A stretch of DNA of 64,000 nt from Oceanicoccus sp. KOV_DT_Chl (GCF_900120175.1 NZ_FQLF01000004.1:248001-312000); one strand, 5' to 3'. Shown: positions 20,101 through 29,809, numbered from the stretch's first letter. Notes: a model not told the origin generated them from the sequence alone. Numbers and translations are program-made.

Positions 20101-20402
20101 TCGACTTCACTCGGGTATTCCAGAGTTATCTGCGACTGGTTATCGCGAGAAACAGAACTAATATTTTTAACTTCATCCAGCGCCAATAACTGATCTTCTA
20201 TCGGCTGGGTCAGTGAAGTTTCAACATCCTGTGCCGCGGCACCTGGCCACTGAACCGTAATAGTTATCAGATTCACTGCAAAAGCAGGTAACAGTTGACG
20301 AGTAAGCTGATTGGCAGCCCATAGCCCCGCCAAAATCATAATAATCATCGCCAAATTAGGCGCGACAGGATTGCGAACAAAAGTTTTAATGAGCCCGTTC
20401 AT
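17188..20402 (-). CDS. RND-family efflux permease (AcrB/MexB superfamily), frame broken once
   Basis: The corrected product is about 1071 residues, typical for a 12-helix RND pump of the inner membrane. Visible parts are the N-terminal NPVAPNLAMIIMILAGLWAA helix, the periplasmic porter domains, the TM4 region MTLGIIVDDAIVVSEEA with the proton-relay Asp pair, and a C-terminal repeat with FGIFGLFGIVINDSII. The frame breaks at CCC 18423-18425; one added base gives SSRGGVPGSDIDIQL. The adaptor gene lies just upstream. No outer-membrane TolC-type gene is adjacent, so an unlinked channel is presumably used. The C-terminal tail overlaps the B12-binding gene. Confidence 0.9.
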
Positions 20403-20411
20403 AACAGAAAC

Positions 20412-21722
20412 CTATGGTGAAGTTGCGCTCATTTCATTGGATTGGGTATCGGCAAGATTCGCATCGGGAGTTTCCGTGTTAGCAATCTTGACGAGTAAGC
20501 CGTTGCTGGCATTGGATAACTTGGTAAGGATAACTTTTTCACCCTGCTGCAATTGCCCCGATCGAATCAATACCAGAGTGCGGCCATCATCAGTGGTTTT
20601 TTCTCCAATGCGATCTACCTCGATCATTTGCATGCGTCCATCAACAATTTTAAAAATAGTATTTTCACCGTAAATAGCTTCAGCCGATACAGCAATGATG
20701 TTATCAACGGCAGGAAGGTCTAGTTGCAAGCGAATGGTGCTACCCAGGCTTAAACCTAAAGGCGTGGTATCAAAGCCAATGAAGGCATCTACGCCACCAG
20801 TACCTTCGCGGGTCTGGCCGGATACGCGAATGACCTTGCCATTTAGTCGAGCATTACCCAAGGTTATAGTGGCGGGAATTAACTCACCTTGCTGCAAATT
20901 ATTTCGGACATTGAGAGCATAACGAGATGGTATTTGAGTGCGAACTTCAAGGGCTTTTGGATTTTGTAAGCGCATAAGTTCATCACCATTGCGAACCCTG
21001 TCACCAATTGAAATAGCTAAATCCGAAATAATACCCGAGAAAGGCGCAGTAATCGTTGCGCGTTCCAGATCGAGCTGTGCTTTGTCGCGCATTGCTGTAA
21101 AGCGGAGAATCTTTGCTTCCAGTTCGATGGTCCTGGTATTATTTTCAGCCACCTTAAATTCTGCCTGCTCTACCGATAGCTGTTGTCTGGTGAGGTTCTC
21201 GGTGGCGGAATCAAAATCATTGCGTGAGATAGACTTCTGATCATACAAGTTCTTGGAGCGCTTGTATTTTGACTGGGTGATATCAAGCAATACTTTTTCT
21301 TTATCATAGGCATTAACTAATTGTTTTTGTTTAACCAACGAGAGCTTGTACTGGGCAGTCGCCTCTTTTAAATCGGCTTCAGCGGTCATGAGGTTGAGCT
21401 GGGTATCGCGGGCATCCAGTTTTACTAGCGGGCTGCCCTTGGTGACGGTATCACCATCATTGATCAGCATTTCGATAACAACGGATTCAATAGCGGCCGA
21501 TAGTTGCGCATCCTGGGGAGATTGAACTTGGCCAAATAGCATCAGGCTGGGGCTGTCAGAGGTGGGTACTACCGTTTGTACGTCAACCAACCATGACTTT
21601 TCTTGCTTTGGTGCCGGTGCTTGCTCGGATTTCGAAAAGATGAGTAAAAACATAATGCAAACAGCTGCAGCGACTATTTGCAGGGCTCGAGATGCAAGAA
21701 ACTTCTCTTTAATTTTATACAT
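20412..21722 (-). CDS. RND efflux periplasmic adaptor (membrane fusion protein)
   Basis: The product is 436 residues. A single N-terminal membrane anchor (residues about 13-30) precedes a lipoyl/barrel-sandwich half (GDTVTKGSPLVKLDARD), a long helical hairpin (about 115-200) and the second lipoyl half (ATITAPFSGIISDLAISIGDRV). A beta-barrel and membrane-proximal domain complete it. This is the AcrA/MexA layout, bridging the permease to an outer-membrane channel. The stop lies nine bases before the permease ATG. It is the first gene of the operon. Confidence 0.9.
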   Translation of the reverse strand: MYKIKEKFLASRALQIVAAAVCIMFLLIFSKSEQAPAPKQEKSWLVDVQTVVPTSDSPSLMLFGQVQSPQDAQLSAAIESVVIEMLINDGDTVTKGSPLVKLDARDTQLNLMTAEADLKEATAQYKLSLVKQKQLVNAYDKEKVLLDITQSKYKRSKNLYDQKSISRNDFDSATENLTRQQLSVEQAEFKVAENNTRTIELEAKILRFTAMRDKAQLDLERATITAPFSGIISDLAISIGDRVRNGDELMRLQNPKALEVRTQIPSRYALNVRNNLQQGELIPATITLGNARLNGKVIRVSGQTREGTGGVDAFIGFDTTPLGLSLGSTIRLQLDLPAVDNIIAVSAEAIYGENTIFKIVDGRMQMIEVDRIGEKTTDDGRTLVLIRSGQLQQGEKVILTKLSNASNGLLVKIANTETPDANLADTQSNEMSATSP

Positions 21723-21885
21723 AATCTTCTTCAGTGGTTATCGATTAAATACGGTGCCAGAGGAAATATAGATCAGTTCTGCATGTAAAGTTTAATTAAC
21801 AATGGCTGTTATGGACTTTCTATCATACAAGCTTAAGTCATGCCTATCTCTAGCTAGCGACCTAAATGGCTAGCTATACAACAAG

Positions 21886-23733
21886 TTAATTTAGACTAAT
21901 GCTAACGGATAAATTACTCCGATTATCATTAAAATATCCGGGCGCATCATTACTCATGAAATATAAAATACCGTCTTTATCGGCGGTAAATTCAAAGCCG
22001 TTGCCGATGAAGAACGGCAGCGACGTTTTGCCTATTTTCCCTATTAGCGCGCTGTGCGGGTAATTAGCTACTGTTTGCCCACCAATATCAAGACACAACA
22101 AGCTATAGCCGCCCTCGCCGTTAGCATCAGTCTCTTTGCATAAACCTCCCATCTGCCAGCGGCCGGAGCTGTTGATTAGGTAGTGCTCGCCTCGAATTAT
22201 TTTTATACCAGAGCTTTGCCAGCGATCTATATTGGCGGCCACTGAGATGCGGACCTGCTTATCTGGCAATTGTGCCAGGATTTGACTCTCCTCTGCCTCC
22301 TGAAACCCCATTGCATCTTGTTTTGCTGCGGAACGGGCTTTGAAATCCATTCGGGAAGCATCGATAGCGCGCTCAATATTTTGCAGCCGACGTTGTTCAG
22401 CTTGCTGCTGTTGTATTTCTGCCTGGCGTTGCTGCTCGCGGACTTGTTGTTGCAGCCGTTTATTTTCCTCAGCAATTTTACGTTGTTGTTCTTGTTCTTT
22501 GGCGCGCTGTGCTTGTAATTCTTGCTGTAACTGATCACTGCGCTCTTGCTCAGCTTCTTTAGGTTGGGCAATGTCTAGGCCAGTAGGCGGCTCATTTATA
22601 TGGCTGGAATTTTGTTGCGCCGCAATGGGCTCTGCTGCAGGGATGGCCTCTTTTGCAGCTTGTTTGGATACCGGAAATTCTTGACCAGGATTTAGATAAA
22701 AATAACCTGCAACGCCTACTAGCAAAAGCAATGCTGGTATTAAAAATACTGGTTTAACTGAGTAGCTGTTGCTAGTGGTGGATGAGCTTGCCTTGATTTT
22801 ATTAGCAGGCAAAATTTGTGTGGAAGATAATTCCGACCCTGTTGTTGGAAAATAGCTGGCCCACTCGGCAATTGTTTGCGGCCTGTCCGCAGGTTTAAAC
22901 TCAATAGCCCGGTCTATTGCTCGCAAAAATTGACTGGAATATTGTCCTTTACTACTTGATAGTGCAGTCGTGTGGGACTCGCTTTTATTATCAAGTATCA
23001 GCTTACTTCTATCGACCGCATTGGTTAAGGCTTGGCCAGTGACAGCTCTATAAAGCGTGGCGCCCAAGCCATAAATGTCAGTCCAGGGGCCCTGCTCGTC
23101 ACCATCGGAATAATATTGCTCCATAGGTGCGTAGCCCGGTGTTACCAATACAGTAAGGGCCTTGGACTCGCCGGAAAGTGATTGTCGGGCAGAGCCGAAG
23201 TCCAATAAAACCGGGCTGCCATCGTTACGAATATAAATATTATCCGGCTTAATATCGCGGTGGATAAAGTGATGATTATGTACCAGCTGCAAGCCATCCA
23301 TTAATTGACTAGTCATACTCAGCAACGTTTCTTCATCAAAGCTTGTCTGCCGGTTTAAAATATCCTGTAAACTTTCACCATATTCGTAGGGCATGACCAT
23401 ATAACCGGTGCCATGCTCTTCAAAAACAGCGTGAACTTTAACAATGTTGGGGTGCTCAAATTTTGAGAGTGTCCGGCCTTCGGACATAAAGCGCTCTAGC
23501 CCCCATGCAAAAATGGATTGATTCTCTTCTGAAGAGGCTGATACTAAAAAGTTGCTATCACGATGGGCAAACTCGGTGGGTAGATACTCCTTTATCGCGA
23601 CCTCCCTGTCCAAATTAAGGTCTTGTGCCAGATAGGTTATGCCAAAGCCGCCCTGCCCCAGAATAGATGTAATTTGATACCAATGTAATTTGTAGCCTGC
23701 TGGCAAGGCGTTTTTATTATTAGCAGGTGACAT
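21886..23733 (-). CDS. Membrane-anchored Ser/Thr protein kinase with coiled coil and PA-IL (LecA)-like C-terminal domain
   Basis: The product is 615 residues. The kinase domain (about 15-300) is complete: glycine loop GQGGFG 26-31, Lys48 in VAIKEY, HRDIKPDN from His158 and DFG 178-180. One transmembrane helix sits at about 328-347. A Gln/Glu-rich coiled coil follows at about 385-470. Residues about 490-615 resemble the PA-IL galactose lectin fold: a WQSSGI start, NSSGRWQMGG, LIGKIG, FFIGNGFEF and a terminal ND...DNRSNLSVSI. That would place a sugar- or ligand-sensing domain in the periplasm and the kinase in the cytoplasm. The lectin resemblance is by pattern and its binding residues are not verified. 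No cognate phosphatase gene is nearby. Confidence 0.85.
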   Translation of the reverse strand: MSPANNKNALPAGYKLHWYQITSILGQGGFGITYLAQDLNLDREVAIKEYLPTEFAHRDSNFLVSASSEENQSIFAWGLERFMSEGRTLSKFEHPNIVKVHAVFEEHGTGYMVMPYEYGESLQDILNRQTSFDEETLLSMTSQLMDGLQLVHNHHFIHRDIKPDNIYIRNDGSPVLLDFGSARQSLSGESKALTVLVTPGYAPMEQYYSDGDEQGPWTDIYGLGATLYRAVTGQALTNAVDRSKLILDNKSESHTTALSSSKGQYSSQFLRAIDRAIEFKPADRPQTIAEWASYFPTTGSELSSTQILPANKIKASSSTTSNSYSVKPVFLIPALLLLVGVAGYFYLNPGQEFPVSKQAAKEAIPAAEPIAAQQNSSHINEPPTGLDIAQPKEAEQERSDQLQQELQAQRAKEQEQQRKIAEENKRLQQQVREQQRQAEIQQQQAEQRRLQNIERAIDASRMDFKARSAAKQDAMGFQEAEESQILAQLPDKQVRISVAANIDRWQSSGIKIIRGEHYLINSSGRWQMGGLCKETDANGEGGYSLLCLDIGGQTVANYPHSALIGKIGKTSLPFFIGNGFEFTADKDGILYFMSNDAPGYFNDNRSNLSVSISLN

Positions 23734-23814
23734 CCTTTATCCCGTTGCTTAATGAATGTTAAAAATTTTTTATTCCACCACTCAATCCTGACGATTATAT
23801 ACTTTGTATTCTAG

Positions 23815-24504
23815 CTACGGATCCTGAGATTTATCGATAGCTTTTTTGTCACTCAGGATACCCGTATGAACCGCGTCAGGAAAAACAGGTAGCTCCTTTT
23901 CACTGTTAAAGAACTGTTTGACCTTATTGATAATAGCCTTAATAGCGCGAATTATTTTTGGCAGCAGCCATATAACCAACAGAATGAATACAGCCATTAT
24001 TACCAGGAAAATAATAGGATGGTTTAATGCGGCCCATAAACCTGCAATGACTAAAATGTCTTCAGAAAACGACGCCGCCCAGTTACTAAAGGGCTCCGGC
24101 GAGGTGTTAATAATGGCACGTGTTCCAGCTTTGGTGAAGTGGCTACTGGCAGCAAGGCCGCCGCCCATAATGCCGGCAGCAACTTCTAAGGCCGGAGTGA
24201 CATCACCCACCGCGCCGACAGCAAGCATTGCTCCGGCTGGAATACGAATAAATGTGTGGATGGTATCCCAGCCAGAATCAACGCCGGGTGTTTTATCGAT
24301 AAAGAACTCTGCAAAATACATTGCGCCTGCAGCCATTATTACCAGTGGATCTTGTAATACTTGCAGCTCTGCAGGTAACGCGATATTACCTGTTGCTCCA
24401 CCTATACCCAGTACGAGTAAGGCGGCATAGAGATTTATGCCACTAGCCCATGAGACCCCCATAGTTAATGCAATGGTAGCTATTAAAGCGTCATAAGTTT
24501 CCAT
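23815..24504 (-). CDS. DUF4126 family membrane protein
   Basis: The product is about 229 residues from the ATG at 24504 (METYDALIATIAL), preceded by GGGAAG. A start 31 codons further upstream lacks a clear site. Hydrophobic segments alternate with SGINLYAALLVLG, the family hallmark, and KTPGVDSGWDTIHTFIRIPAGA. The C-terminal third has one long helix and a basic tail. The family has no known function. Confidence 0.75.
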   Translation of the reverse strand: METYDALIATIALTMGVSWASGINLYAALLVLGIGGATGNIALPAELQVLQDPLVIMAAGAMYFAEFFIDKTPGVDSGWDTIHTFIRIPAGAMLAVGAVGDVTPALEVAAGIMGGGLAASSHFTKAGTRAIINTSPEPFSNWAASFSEDILVIAGLWAALNHPIIFLVIMAVFILLVIWLLPKIIRAIKAIINKVKQFFNSEKELPVFPDAVHTGILSDKKAIDKSQDP

Positions 24505-24724
24505 AGTCTTCCCGCACAGATTAATGGCTAAGTTAATGATAGCTTTGACTACAGTAACATTGCCAAGTTGCACTCGCCATAGGATAAAGCGCAGCAATAT
24601 GAGCTAACTAGTCGCTAATGGAGGTCCAGGTAGGCAGCTGGGCGCTATAGCGGAATCTCATTATGCCTATAGTAGCGTTGGTTAAAAGGTAGATGCAATA
24701 AGCGATGCTTCCTGGACCAGAGGG

Positions 24725-25648
24725 TTAAAGGATATTCCAACGGGTAGCTTGGGTAATAGCTTCTAATGCGGCAGTACCGGCGTGAGAATTGCCATTGCTG
24801 TTTAAACAGGGAGACCAGACAGTAATTGCAGCAACATTGGGTACTACTGCAACGATGCCCCCGCCTACTCCGCTTTTGCCTGGCAATCCAACGCGAAACG
24901 CGAAGTCACCGGATGCATCATAATGGCCGCACAACATCATAATAGAGTTAATCCGTCTTGCGCGTTGCGGACTGACCACTTGTTTGCCTGTGACCGGGTC
25001 CTTGCCCTCATTTGCTAAAAACAAAAAGCTACGTGCAAGTTGTTCGCAGTTCATCGAGATTGCACAATGATGGCAATAAGCTTTGACTACTTCACTGACA
25101 TCGCAGCGAATGTTATTAAAGCTTTTCATAAATTCTGCAAGGCTGATATTACGATGCGCGGTATTTAACTCTGACTGGGCCACTTCGGCATCTATTTTGA
25201 CAGTGTCATCGTTAGCCAGAGTTTGTATAAACGACAATATTTCACTGACGCAATTATCTGACGAGGATTTTTCAAGTAGTACATCGGTAACCGCTAAAGC
25301 CCCGGCATTAATTAATGGGTTTCTTGGTATGCCTAACTCCTTTTCCAGTTGCACAATCGAATTGAAAGCACTGCCCGAGGGCTCACGGCCAACGCGAAGC
25401 CATAGTTGATCGCCGAGTTTGTTTAGTGCCAGTGTCAAGGCAAAAACTTTTGAAATACTTTGAATCGAAAAAGGTTCTGTGGCATCGCCGTAACGAAATA
25501 TTTCACCTTCAACAGTCACAATCGCTGCACCAAACTTGTTAGGATTTATGCGTGCCAATGCTGGTATATAATTTGCTGTTTTACCTATAGCAATCTCTTT
25601 ACGAACAGAATCACAGGCTTGCGATAAAATCTGCTGAAGGTGTTTCAT
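24725..25648 (-). CDS. glsA: Glutaminase A
   Basis: The 307-residue product matches the usual GlsA length. The Ser64-xx-Lys67 catalytic pair lies in PFSIQSISKVFAL. Other conserved stretches are NPLINAGALAV and PGKSGVGGGIVAVVP. The enzyme deamidates glutamine to glutamate and ammonia in the cytoplasm. Its ATG is seven bases from the stop of the Anbu-type gene, so the two look co-transcribed. Confidence 0.93.
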   Translation of the reverse strand: MKHLQQILSQACDSVRKEIAIGKTANYIPALARINPNKFGAAIVTVEGEIFRYGDATEPFSIQSISKVFALTLALNKLGDQLWLRVGREPSGSAFNSIVQLEKELGIPRNPLINAGALAVTDVLLEKSSSDNCVSEILSFIQTLANDDTVKIDAEVAQSELNTAHRNISLAEFMKSFNNIRCDVSEVVKAYCHHCAISMNCEQLARSFLFLANEGKDPVTGKQVVSPQRARRINSIMMLCGHYDASGDFAFRVGLPGKSGVGGGIVAVVPNVAAITVWSPCLNSNGNSHAGTAALEAITQATRWNIL

Positions 25649-25654
25649 TTTAAT

Positions 25655-26374
25655 TTATTGTGGCCACTGCAGCGGCAATAGTTTGTCGAAGGCTTCTTCC
25701 ATCAGCTTATTCCAGGACAGCCTAAGGTCTTTCATGTATTCGTTATGCTCATCAAGGAGTAAATAGCGACCTGATTGCAATGATCCATTCATGATTTCGC
25801 ACAATTCAATGGGGGGGCCTACCGTTAGATTACTACGGATGGTCGCATCCATAGAAACCAGGCCACAGAGTACTGCCCGATCAGTAGACATGGTCGGCTG
25901 AATAACCCGGTCCAGAATTGGCTTGCCATACTTGGCTTCACCTATCTGTAGGTAAGGCACCTGCGACGAGCTGGCAATAAAATTACCTGCTGAATAAATC
26001 ATATACAGGCCACTGGCCGACCCCAGTATTTCGCCAGCTAACAAAAAGGTAGTTTCAAATGCAGGGCCACCACCGGTATTTTGTTTCTGGCAGGCAACGT
26101 TTAATCCACCGATATATTCGGCTGCTTGATGCATATCAATGACTGTTTGCAGGTTGATCGGCGCCTTGGTTTTAATATCTCGTTCCAGAATTGCAATAAC
26201 GGCCTGAGTGGTTGCGAGATTACCGGCACTGCATAATACAAACTGACGCTGGCCTGGTACGCTGTATCGCCACATTTTACTGTAGGTACTAATGTTATCT
26301 ACCCCTGCACTGGTGCGAGAGTCAGACATCATAATGATGCCCTGATCAATTTTTATACCTAAACAATAGGTCAC
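25655..26374 (-). CDS. Anbu-type proteasome-like peptidase (bacterial proteasome homologue)
   Basis: I choose the GTG at 26374, which has GGAG six bases upstream. It yields MTYCLGIKID with Thr2 exposed after removal of Met, as in Anbu, where Thr is the N-terminal nucleophile. A TTG start four codons upstream would bury it. Downstream MMSDSRTSAGVDNISTYSKMW carries the conserved Asp and SRTxAGVD of the family. The product is about 239 residues. Anbu forms self-assembling NTN-hydrolase rings of unclear substrate. The usual genomic companions (alpha-E, ATP-grasp and transglutaminase genes) are absent here; the neighbour is glutaminase. Confidence 0.88.
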   Translation of the reverse strand: MTYCLGIKIDQGIIMMSDSRTSAGVDNISTYSKMWRYSVPGQRQFVLCSAGNLATTQAVIAILERDIKTKAPINLQTVIDMHQAAEYIGGLNVACQKQNTGGGPAFETTFLLAGEILGSASGLYMIYSAGNFIASSSQVPYLQIGEAKYGKPILDRVIQPTMSTDRAVLCGLVSMDATIRSNLTVGPPIELCEIMNGSLQSGRYLLLDEHNEYMKDLRLSWNKLMEEAFDKLLPLQWPQ

Positions 26375-26526
26375 TGCTTTCTCCAAATGTCATGACTAAG
26401 CGAATAAGTCATTCTGTAAACGATAGTGTAAGTGGTTACTGAATCCAGCTTTAAGCGTTTTATACACATAGGCTAAATCGGCGCTGATTATATTCCAGCT
26501 TTAGCCTCAGGTCTCAAGATAATTCA

Positions 26527-28371
26527 CTATTGCGGCGCTGTTTGGGCAACAAGATTAACATTAGCTTGATTGTCTGGCCCTTCTGCCGCAGCAATTTCCA
26601 AAGCAATAACCACAGAACCGACAGTAGGCCTTAAGTCACCTTCGGCAGTGAAAGGCCGTATATAGCCTTTTTTATCAATCTCAAAAAGGAATAATCGGGT
26701 TTGCTGGTATTTATCAAGATACATATCCCAGGTAAACGCCTCGGTCAGGGTTGTACTTTTTAGCTCCCCACCACGCCCAACTTTATTGACTAACTCTGTG
26801 TAGGTAGCCTCCTTTCCGAATAATGGATTGCCATGATAACTACCACCGACTTTGTGTTTATTGGTTTTATTATTATCCAGGGATGAGGCCAGGCTAAAAA
26901 TTCGTTCACTGCCGAAATCAGCACGAAAATGCACAGCGGCAATCACGTTAACATAGCGCTGTCTGGACATAGCTAACAAACCGCCTATGCCGCTTAAATC
27001 AAGGTGAATGTCAGCATGCTCTGAAATAGGGTTACCATAATACGTTTCAAGGCCATCCATACGCGCTTGCCTTATATGCTCCCAATTAGAGTCGGCAAGC
27101 ACACATCGAAAATCATATTTAATAAGCTCTTTGGCGACCGCTCTGGAGAATGCATTGGCACCAACAATTAAAAACCCTTTTGCTGGTGGCTCCGCCACAC
27201 CCAACCATTTGGCAAGAAAGCGAGCTGTTGAGCTTTGCAATACCACAGTACCAATAATCATGAAAAATGTCAGCGGCACCAAAAGCGCGGCCTCCTGAAA
27301 GCCTGCTGCAACTAACTTGTCAGCAAAAATTGCTGAAATCGCCGCAGCGACAATCCCTCTGGGAGCGATCCATGCCAACAGCCCTCGCTCCTGCCATGTT
27401 ATATCAAGCCCAAGCGTGCTCACTAGAATTTTTATGGGGCGAGCAATAAATTGCAGTACAAACAACAATGCTAATGCGGGCCAGAACAATGTTGCCAGTT
27501 GCTGCAAATCTATACGTGCAGCCAAAAGAATGAATAACATTGAAATGAGCAGCAGGGTTAAGTTCTCTTTAAAATTTAGTATTGAATGAATTTGAACGTC
27601 TTGCTTATTTGCCAGCCACATTCCCATCACAGTGACAGTAATTAAGCCAGACTCATGCTGAATTGCATTCGTTGCAGTAAAGGCGATCAGCACTAAACTT
27701 AAGGTCGCCAAATTTTGTAGATACTCAGGAATTAAACTGCGTGAAAGTAAGTGACCCAGTATGAACCCCCCTAGAATGCCGCCAATTAATCCAGTAGCAA
27801 TAGTGCCTAAAAATAGCCAAATAACATGGCCTATAGCGGGCTGTTCAATACTTGCCAGAATAAATTCATATGTCATTACCGCCATTAATGCGCCAATAGG
27901 ATCTATTGCTATGCCTTCCCAACGTAAAATATTGGCAACCTTTTGAGTAGGTCTAACCGAGCGCAGCATAGGTACAATAACGGTAGGCCCGGTAACGATA
28001 ACAATCGCACCAAACAAGGCGCTGATTTGCCAGGAAAAATCAAATATATAATGTGTCGCGCCAGCAACAATAACCCAGGTAAATAGAGCACCAATGGTAA
28101 TCATCCGCTGGACAATTTTACCCACTCCTTTAAGCTCATTAAAATTAAGGGTTAGGCTACCCTCAAACAATATGATGGCAACCGATAGCGATACCATTGG
28201 CATTAATAAATCGCCAAACATCTCATCGGGATTTACCCATGACATGACGGGGCCTGCAACCAAGCCGGCAATCAGTAAAAATAAAATAGCGGGTAGTTTT
28301 ATTCGCCATGCCAACCACTGGCACAGCATAGCCACAATTAATATGACAGCGATAATCAGCTCTAAAGGCAT
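26527..28371 (-). CDS. CPA1-type cation:proton antiporter with C-terminal TrkA-N/RCK domain
   Basis: The product is 614 residues. About twelve membrane helices span residues 1-395, beginning with LPAILFLLIAGLVAGP and including FEGSLTLNF and the motif GATAATGPTVIVPMLR-like region near 130-150. A nucleotide-binding regulatory domain follows (GFLIVGANAFSRAVAKEL from about residue 398). This is the NhaP/KefB-like layout that exchanges Na+ or K+ for protons across the inner membrane. The gene is monocistronic between Anbu and the intergenic gap. Confidence 0.85.
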   Translation of the reverse strand: MPLELIIAVILIVAMLCQWLAWRIKLPAILFLLIAGLVAGPVMSWVNPDEMFGDLLMPMVSLSVAIILFEGSLTLNFNELKGVGKIVQRMITIGALFTWVIVAGATHYIFDFSWQISALFGAIVIVTGPTVIVPMLRSVRPTQKVANILRWEGIAIDPIGALMAVMTYEFILASIEQPAIGHVIWLFLGTIATGLIGGILGGFILGHLLSRSLIPEYLQNLATLSLVLIAFTATNAIQHESGLITVTVMGMWLANKQDVQIHSILNFKENLTLLLISMLFILLAARIDLQQLATLFWPALALLFVLQFIARPIKILVSTLGLDITWQERGLLAWIAPRGIVAAAISAIFADKLVAAGFQEAALLVPLTFFMIIGTVVLQSSTARFLAKWLGVAEPPAKGFLIVGANAFSRAVAKELIKYDFRCVLADSNWEHIRQARMDGLETYYGNPISEHADIHLDLSGIGGLLAMSRQRYVNVIAAVHFRADFGSERIFSLASSLDNNKTNKHKVGGSYHGNPLFGKEATYTELVNKVGRGGELKSTTLTEAFTWDMYLDKYQQTRLFLFEIDKKGYIRPFTAEGDLRPTVGSVVIALEIAAAEGPDNQANVNLVAQTAPQ

Positions 28372-28822
28372 TGCAATCCTATATGCGTGATTTAAATCAA
28401 TGGATGATAGCGGCTATTGCTCCGTACATTATCAATCTTGACTACGCTGCCAAGAGTAACTGAAATGCCCCGGCTTTACTATTTACAAAAAACTTCATTT
28501 AGGGTTAGGCGAAGCGCATCAATTGTTGACCTTTTCGGCTATGGATACAGCAGCGCCGAATTTTATAAGCGAGGTCTAGGCGACTAAGCGCAATAGCCAG
28601 CTCGATATTTTTCTTACATTAACCGGATTTAAATTTATTTACTGGCTGCGACTTTCGAGCAATCCAGAATATCATTGGTAATATCCACATAGCGCGCCTG
28701 GTATCTTTCTGTAGTCTAGCCATAGCAATCACGCCGTTCATCGGGGTGGATTGTTTGTCCAAAAAAACGAGTTACCTTGTATTGGCATGGGCAAGTGCTA
28801 ATAGCATTGGAGAAAAATAGAA
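28372..28822. other. Intergenic, possible decayed small secreted gene on minus strand
   Basis: Downstream of the LLM monooxygenase stop, the minus strand between about 28808 and 28636 reads in pieces like a small secreted protein: a hydrophobic MLLALAHAN, then QYKVTRFFGQTIHPDERRDC in another frame, an in-frame TAG, and TTERYQARYVDITNDILDCS to a TAA. At least one indel and one stop break it. The rest shows no terminator or gene that I can support. Confidence 0.25.
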
Positions 28823-29809
28823 TTAGCCGGCAAAGGACTGCATTATTAATTCAAATGACCGCTTTCGGTCAGCAAGGTAATACATATTGGTCACCAGCAT
28901 CACCTCATTTACATTAAAGCGTTGCGCCAAAGAGTTAATGGTCAAATGGACTTGTTCGGGGGTACCAACCGCGCGGTTAGTTGAGCGGCTGCGGATAAAC
29001 GCCTGCAGTTGTGCATCTATAGTGACGGATTGCGCTTGCTCCGGGGTTAAAAAAGAGCCGTTGACCTGCCCGGTCACAAACCGATAAAAATTAATATCAT
29101 GCGTGAGTTGTAGTGCTTTGGCATGTTGTTCAGTATCGGCACAAAACACACTGATCGTTAGAATGCTATAAGGCTCAGCTTGCAGCTTGCTGGGCTCAAA
29201 CCGCTGCTGATAATAAGACAGTAAACCTGGGTCAACCTGAGGGTTAATAAAGGCAGCCAGGTTATAAGGTAGCCCCCGTTGCGCGGCCAGTATTGCACTA
29301 TCAGGACTAGAACCCAGCATCCATAACGGCAAGTCTGCTGGCGGCCTTGGACTGACCAGCGGCTGTGTGTGTTGATCCCATAGGTAGTGACTAAGTTTTT
29401 CCACCTGTTCAGGAAAGGCATGAAATTTAGGCTGCCCGTCCGTCGCCAGAGCTCTGGCAGTTGCCATATCTGCACCAGGCGCACGACCAACCCCTAGATC
29501 AATGCGGTCAGGGTATAAATTTGCCAGCAGTGAAAACACTTCAGCAACTTTATAGGGGCTGTAGTGTGGCAGCATGATGCCGCCAGAGCCTAATCGAATT
29601 GACTGGGTCGCGGCGCCTAGTGCAGCAAGTAAAACTTCAGGCGCACTGCCAGCAACCGAGGGGAAGGCGTGATGCTCTGAAATCCAAAAACGTTCATAGC
29701 CAAGTTGCTCACACCAGCGCGCCATTTCAATGGTTTCTTGCAAAGCAGTGGCTGATTGATCGGCACCGCGAGCTAATGATTGATCTAATACAGAAAGTTT
29801 TAGAGGCAT
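28823..29809 (-). CDS. LLM-class flavin-dependent oxidoreductase (luciferase-like monooxygenase)
   Basis: The product is 328 residues. The opening PLKLSVLDQSL and RFWISEHHAFPSVAGSAPEV, followed by RLGSGGIMLPHYSPYKVAEVF, are typical of the MsnO8 branch of the bacterial luciferase superfamily. DLGVGRAPGAD and PLWMLGSSPDSA complete the FMN-binding barrel. Members use reduced flavin and oxygen to oxidise small substrates, unknown here. Confidence 0.88.
   Translation of the reverse strand: MPLKLSVLDQSLARGADQSATALQETIEMARWCEQLGYERFWISEHHAFPSVAGSAPEVLLAALGAATQSIRLGSGGIMLPHYSPYKVAEVFSLLANLYPDRIDLGVGRAPGADMATARALATDGQPKFHAFPEQVEKLSHYLWDQHTQPLVSPRPPADLPLWMLGSSPDSAILAAQRGLPYNLAAFINPQVDPGLLSYYQQRFEPSKLQAEPYSILTISVFCADTEQHAKALQLTHDINFYRFVTGQVNGSFLTPEQAQSVTIDAQLQAFIRSRSTNRAVGTPEQVHLTINSLAQRFNVNEVMLVTNMYYLADRKRSFELIMQSFAG

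Noticed and set aside
22270-22518. Cys/Leu-rich plus-strand frames over the kinase coiled coil
   Set aside because: Antisense of CAG/GAA-rich coiled-coil codons.
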